Below, piece after piece: positions 59,229-64,000 of a stretch of 64,000 bases of DNA. Both the position numbers and the translations under genes were made by a program. The notes below the pieces were generated by a model that saw only the letters and a program-made list of their open reading frames with translations, did not search any database and was not told where the DNA came from. Source of the stretch: Cryptomeria japonica (taxonomy: Eukaryota > Streptophyta > Pinopsida > Cupressales > Cupressaceae); the NCBI RefSeq assembly GCF_030272615.1, contig NC_081412.1, forward strand, positions 344,339,870 through 344,403,869, read 5' to 3'. The first letter of the stretch is position 1, and each line of letters starts with the position of its first letter.

Positions 59229-62200
59229 TTACATGCCCTTTTCTGCTTCAATGACTTCTTCAGTTGGTGGCTCTTCCGCAATATCCTCTAATCATTTAGG
59301 AGTACCTTCTAACTCTTCTGGAACATGTTCCAACTATTTTGGAGCATCTTCTTCTTGAATCTCCACGTCAGCCACCGCATACTTTTGGGACCATCCTTGG
59401 AAAACATCATTAGTAGGCCATGAATGACCAATAATTGTTTTATTCAACTTTAACAACTTTTTCCAGGCGTTCCTCACTTTCGTTACCTTTGAATCCAAAA
59501 ACCCATAATGAGATTTGATCTTCACTACTTCCTCAATTGTTTTAACAAACAAAGAGGTGTCCTCTTTATTTATTATCTAATTTACCCTTAAGGATAAATT
59601 AGCCCCTAACTCATCTAACCATGCCTATTTATCCTTTAACTGATTTTGGTTGAGAAAATCTCTAGGAAACAATGCAAATTTATGCTCAGTATATTCTTTC
59701 TTATACAAATTAGCTTTTCTTTCCACATTACCTCCGCCTTCAGCCAACTTTGTTAATCCTTTTGCCAACTTACATGTAGACTTGATAATGACATTAGCTT
59801 TTGCCTCATCATATGATGCACACATCAGTTCTAAGTCTACTTCCCAAGGCAACCATTTATTCATAATAGGCTCTAAAATGGCCTTATCCTCATTCAACTC
59901 ACTAAGAGTGTCCAAAATTCTTTTCATGTTGATATATACTGTAGGAGCATCAACAGTGTCAGTAAAACTTAAAATTGTTGCCTTTATCTTCTCCTCATAC
60001 TGGTTTGCAAATAAGGCTTGGGCCTATTGCAACTTTTCCATTTCATGTTGATAAGTCTTAGATGGTTGGAAACTAGAAGGCATAGGAGAAGGAGGGAATT
60101 CTATAATTGGACTAGTAGGTGGGGGTCTTGCTGGAGAAGAAGCGATCATTAATGTTGAAGACTCACTTTGATGATGTTGACCTGCCAATTGGCTCTGGAG
60201 CTTAGTGATGATGTTGTCCCTATTGGCTATTCCTTCCTTAGCCTCGTTATAAGCTCTTAAAATAGTTTCCAACTTCAATTGAAGAGTAGCCTTTTCTTGG
60301 GATTCTTTCTCTGCTACAGCCACATTAAACTTTGCAGTTTCTAGAAGAGTACTAGTCGCTTCCACCACTCCTGTGTCTTGAACCCCCTTAACAATCATTC
60401 CTCCAAAGAGGCTAGAATCTGAGGCATTTTTATTCCTCATGTTCTCATCTTTCTTTAATAACCATAAGACAAGAGTAACATTATCCTTGTTAAAGGTCAC
60501 ACCTTCCATTGGCTTTGTTTCCTTTCTTACTGCATAAAGGATCAATGCATCAGCTATGTCCCATTCAAGGAGAATTAACACACCAGCTTTATCCAACATA
60601 TCTCTTCCTTTCTTAGCGGTGATTGCTTAGAACTCCTCCATCATTTCCTGCTTAACCTCTTCTTGTACCTAGGCTACATCTTGGAGAGGCTACTCATTTA
60701 CCCTTTTCTTACATCTGGTCTTGAATTGATCAATGTTCTGTTTCCAAAGAAACTGTAGAAAAGCTCTCAATGTGACAAAATTGCTGTTAGCTAGGAATTC
60801 TTCACTAGCTTTCTTAACAGTAGGGTCCAATTCTTGGCGCTTTAACTCACCATCAGTTAAATCCATTTCAGCATTTGGTGGCTCTTCAAGCATCCTCTCT
60901 TAGGTCTCCTCATAGGTATAAGAAATCTCAACGAGACTCCCTAACTGCATTAGTTGTTCAGCCATAGCTTGCTCATCTCCAATGTGGATAGGAGACTAAG
61001 ATGGGGAGTATTGAGGCTCACTAGTTTCAATTTCTTTTCCCACTCTTTGCCTCTTAGGGGAATCCTGAATGTCTACAATATCTTCAATTTTCCTTTTTTC
61101 TTTTGAGGTGGAAGGCTCACCTGTCACGGGCATCATTATAGTGTACCTTGGCCTCTTATGCATTACATAGTCACCTGGTGAGATTGCTTTAGCAAAAGTA
61201 GGCTTGGCCAAGACCATCTTAACCTTATCAAGATTGTTTTGCATTATGGCCTCCCTCTTTTCTTTTAGGGTTTGCATGAGGTCTTCAAAAAAAAGAATCA
61301 GGAACCTTATTTTCTCCTCAAATGGGGTGAAGCTAGACAAAGGGTCATAACTAGTGTCAAATTGCTGAATAAAATCAAGGGCTTTCTTATATACCACCCA
61401 CTTCTCCTTCCTCAGTTCCTACTCATCTAAGCTGAACTCATTCCTAATCAAATCCTCTGGAAGCTGAAACTGATGAGGCCTACCTCTGCATACTGCTCTT
61501 TTCTTGAACATGTCATTGAAGAAGTCCTTAGGGTCTGCAAATCTTGACACTGCAGTTGATAGCCTATATGGCTTAAACAATTCTTCAAAAAATCTCCATC
61601 CACCCTTAGTGATTACAAAGTGGTGGGCCATGGTAACAGTTGGGAAAATTGTCCCTTTACCTTTGTTAGTTAATTCAGCTTCATGTACCCCTCCAATCTG
61701 TCTTAACACTTCTGCAATCCCTATTTTCAATGGGACCTGATAGGGTAGTAAATAGGGGGTGCCTCTAAATCCAAACACTCTAAAAATAGTAGACACAAGG
61801 TACAAATAGATGTCTCCCCAATTGTGAGCAATCTTGATATCCTCTGCAAACTCCTTAGGTCTGATAAACTCCAAAAGAGCCTTAGGGATTTTAGGGTTTT
61901 CTCTACACAAGAGGATTCTGATTTTAGATGCAAAGCATCTATCAAACTTCAGGTCACTTTCATCCTCCCTATCCCATGATAAAATAGTACTCCACAATTG
62001 CACTGGCATCTCCTCTTTATCCTTGACCTTAACCAGGTCCATCTCCTTTGCAAAGTAATCAGCATCCTTGAACAGGAACATATGCATTAACATAGAATAC
62101 CATCCAAATGACTTGTCAACCTTACCACTCTTGATACCTACTAGCCCTTTATGAATGACATCAGTGAGGTATGAAGCATAATCAAATGTAATGGCCAAGG

Positions 62201-62915
62201 ATGGATTCAAAATTTGGGCAATCATCTGCATATAATGGGTTGGCATATTCTTTTCAGCATCTTCCCCAAAGATCTGGTATAAAGCCCAATACATACCCTT
62301 ATCTCTCAGGGTAAATAGATTGAGGGAGAATGGTTCCATTGTGTTGGGGCCTACAACTGTTAACCGTCCTATCTTTACAAAGAACTCTCTCAATGGGCCA
62401 CTCCTAAGATGATCCCTCTGTGTGTTATAAACCTAGGCTAATAATTCAAAGTCAATAGGCTCTAACAAATTGGAGGATTCAATGAGTTTAAAAACTTTTC
62501 TGAATTCATCTCCATTGATTTCAATCAGGACTGATCCCTTTATGTTCTTGATGCATCTTGCCACAGAGTCATTATTCTGTGCAATCAAGGTTAACAAGTC
62601 TATATTCATAAAAACACCTGGGACCACAAGCTTTCCCACATCCTATTCCCATATACCCTTCATAGGAGCTGGGGAATTTCTTTGCCCAAATCCGACTTTG
62701 AAAAGTCTTAAGCTTGACATTCCTATTTCAGGGTCTCTCAACCAATTACCCTTATCATACAGGCCATCTCCAATTTTTAGATGAGGGTGTTTGGGTACTA
62801 GCTCTTTGATCTTAGCCCCAGCATTGGTGGACATAGTTAGTTGCTCTAAAAAATCATCACATATGTTTCATTCTTGGTAGTTCACCCTCCCAGTTAAATC
62901 TCTTCTTGGTGCCAT
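59229..62915 (-). pseudogene. Element D, full-length copy (D1) of an unrecognised 1,229-codon gene
   Basis: A single minus-strand frame runs from ATG 62915 (MAPRRDLTGRVNYQE) to TAA at 59229-59231. I find no frameshift but about a dozen in-frame stops, for example near 62868, 62640, 62430, 61416, 60993, 60900, 60687, 60021, 59622 and 59334. Where D2 can be compared, several are Gln codons turned into TAG or TAA. Visible features: an Asp/Phe/Trp-rich N-terminal globular part, a central GKGTIFPTVTMAHHFVITK-type segment, a Lys/Arg-rich linker (SPKRQRVGKEIE), then a C-terminal coiled-coil region (EKESQEKATLQLKLETILRA) and a Pro-rich spacer. No zinc knuckle, protease, RT or transposase signature. 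It is probably carried by a mobile element, but the function is unknown. Confidence 0.6.
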
Positions 62916-64000
62916 TTTGGACAAGAAACTAGCACAGACCTCTAACAAAGTAATTCACACGACAATATTCGAGAACAAAGCAAAATTATCAAGAAAATTA
63001 CAAAAAACCTGATTATCTACTTGAAGAAAATCACTCTGCAACTATTTTCTCTGCAACAAACTTTGATGGAACAATACTAGAAATTAAGTTGATGCAGACT
63101 CAAGAAGACAAGTTGGCATTTAAGTTTTAAGAATTAACTCCGCATGCTTTGGCTTTCTTTTTAGAATTGAATTCGCCAAATCAAATTCAAAACTAGCTCC
63201 AATGGGTCATGATTCCTCTGAGTCTTTCCTCTATTTCTCTCTTTTGCTATTTCGTAGAACATAAAACCCGTGCTCTTTTCTTTCGTGAAGCAACGCTAGC
63301 CATTGGATCACAGGAACCTGCATTGTCTTTATCTCCACTTAATCTCTCTGCTTAAGTTTTGGGTCCTACCTTCTTTTCACCACTTTGCAATCCTTAACAA
63401 TCGATCACTTCTCCTTCGCAAAGCCGCGCCAAGTGCTAGATCTAACTCAAGTCACCCGACCTTTAGCTCCAACCGGGACCATCGATCTCTTTTACTAACC
63501 GTGCCTGACCTTGATGGCTAGTGGTTTTTGCTATTTCACTGAGGTTAACCTGTGAGCATCTTCGAGCCATGAAACAACGAGAATCATTGGATCAATACTA
63601 ATATGAATGCCTTTTAAGGGGGGCCTACATCCGGGAAACACTTACCCCACCTTTTCGCCTGTTAATAAATGCCACATGGCAATCGGCCATTAGCCATGGC
63701 AACTCACTTGGGTTCCACTCTGGATCTATCACATGCCATCTTTCATTACTCCCACATAACCGCTGGTTACACCTGGGTGGGCCCTTAAAAATCCTTTTAG
63801 AAACACGTGTCACTTGACATATCTCTATCGAGCTCCACAAATGTAGCAGCCTTTTTGCCACGTCACACCTACGTGTGACTTCCACCTATCTTTCGCAAGT
63901 TCGTGAACACTAATCATCATTCATCTTGTGGCCATGAAATCACGAGAACCGTTGGATCAAGACAGAGTCAATCGGCCTTTAACTTCATGCTTAGCTTGCC
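62916..64000 (-). other. Region upstream of D1, with G-box-like motifs and a repeat
   Basis: No supported gene. ACACGTGTCAC (near 63803) and GCCACGTCACACC followed by ACGTGTGAC (near 63857) are G-box/ABRE-like. The phrase GCCATGAAACAACGAGAATC with ATTGGATCAA (63568-63597) recurs diverged as GCCATGAAATCACGAGAACC with GTTGGATCAA (63931-63960). This may be a promoter or LTR-like region of the D unit; the window ends before that can be judged. Confidence 0.4.

Noticed and set aside
56170-62784. Plus-strand frames across D
   Set aside because: The D1/D2 comparison preserves protein sequence only on the minus strand.
1-64000. Host genes, tRNA, rRNA, or DNA transposons with terminal inverted repeats
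   Set aside because: I found none. Every conserved protein segment belongs to a retrotransposon, the PMD genes are inside elements, and D cannot be assigned to the host.

Overview
The window is a plant nuclear repeat landscape with no host gene, tRNA, rRNA or CRISPR array that I can support. Everything recognisable is LTR retrotransposon, inserted one into another. The style (very large Tat-lineage Ty3/Gypsy elements with dual RNase H, long leaders and antisense genes, plus a SIRE/Maximus-like Copia element) points to a large-genome seed plant, possibly a conifer. The species guess is an inference only. I use the letters A to F for the units.

Layout. E (1-5458) is the internal part of a pol-less Tat-like element, cut by the window edge. 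F (5459-11000) is a Gag-only Copia element sitting in E. C (11001 to about 56074) is an old, heavily mutated Tat element that appears to have landed 5 bp inside the 3' LTR of F. Two younger elements split the 3' part of C. A (23289-39576) is a 16.3 kb Tat element with 786-bp LTRs differing at about 2 sites and target duplication ACTAG. B (39963-53071) is a 13.1 kb pol-less relative with 1.62-kb LTRs about 1% diverged and target duplication CATAC. D (56075-64000) holds two minus-strand copies of a gene family I do not recognise, both broken by stop codons.

How the parts work together. A encodes Gag, zinc knuckle, protease, a G-patch-like module, reverse transcriptase, RNase H, an archaeal-type second RNase H and integrase in one frame with only three stop codons. 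A, B and C each also carry, downstream and on the opposite strand, a plant-mobile-domain (PMD) gene. In all three the gene has its own TATA box, a first coding exon of 22-26 codons, a phase-0 intron and a long second exon. B and E have lost pol, so they would depend on enzymes from an A/C-type partner.

Most interesting signals. (1) The spliced antisense PMD unit is conserved in three diverged elements. (2) Each element has its own short repeated motif, present both in the sense leader and, inverted, in the antisense-gene intron, so both transcripts carry it in the same orientation. (3) Just after pol, or its equivalent, lies a series of small hairpins with an invariant AAAA bulge and compensating stem changes. 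(4) A hairpin abuts the polypurine tract in A and B. (5) The stop codons that break A are almost all TAG at positions expected to be CAG, as produced by deamination of methylated CHG sites.
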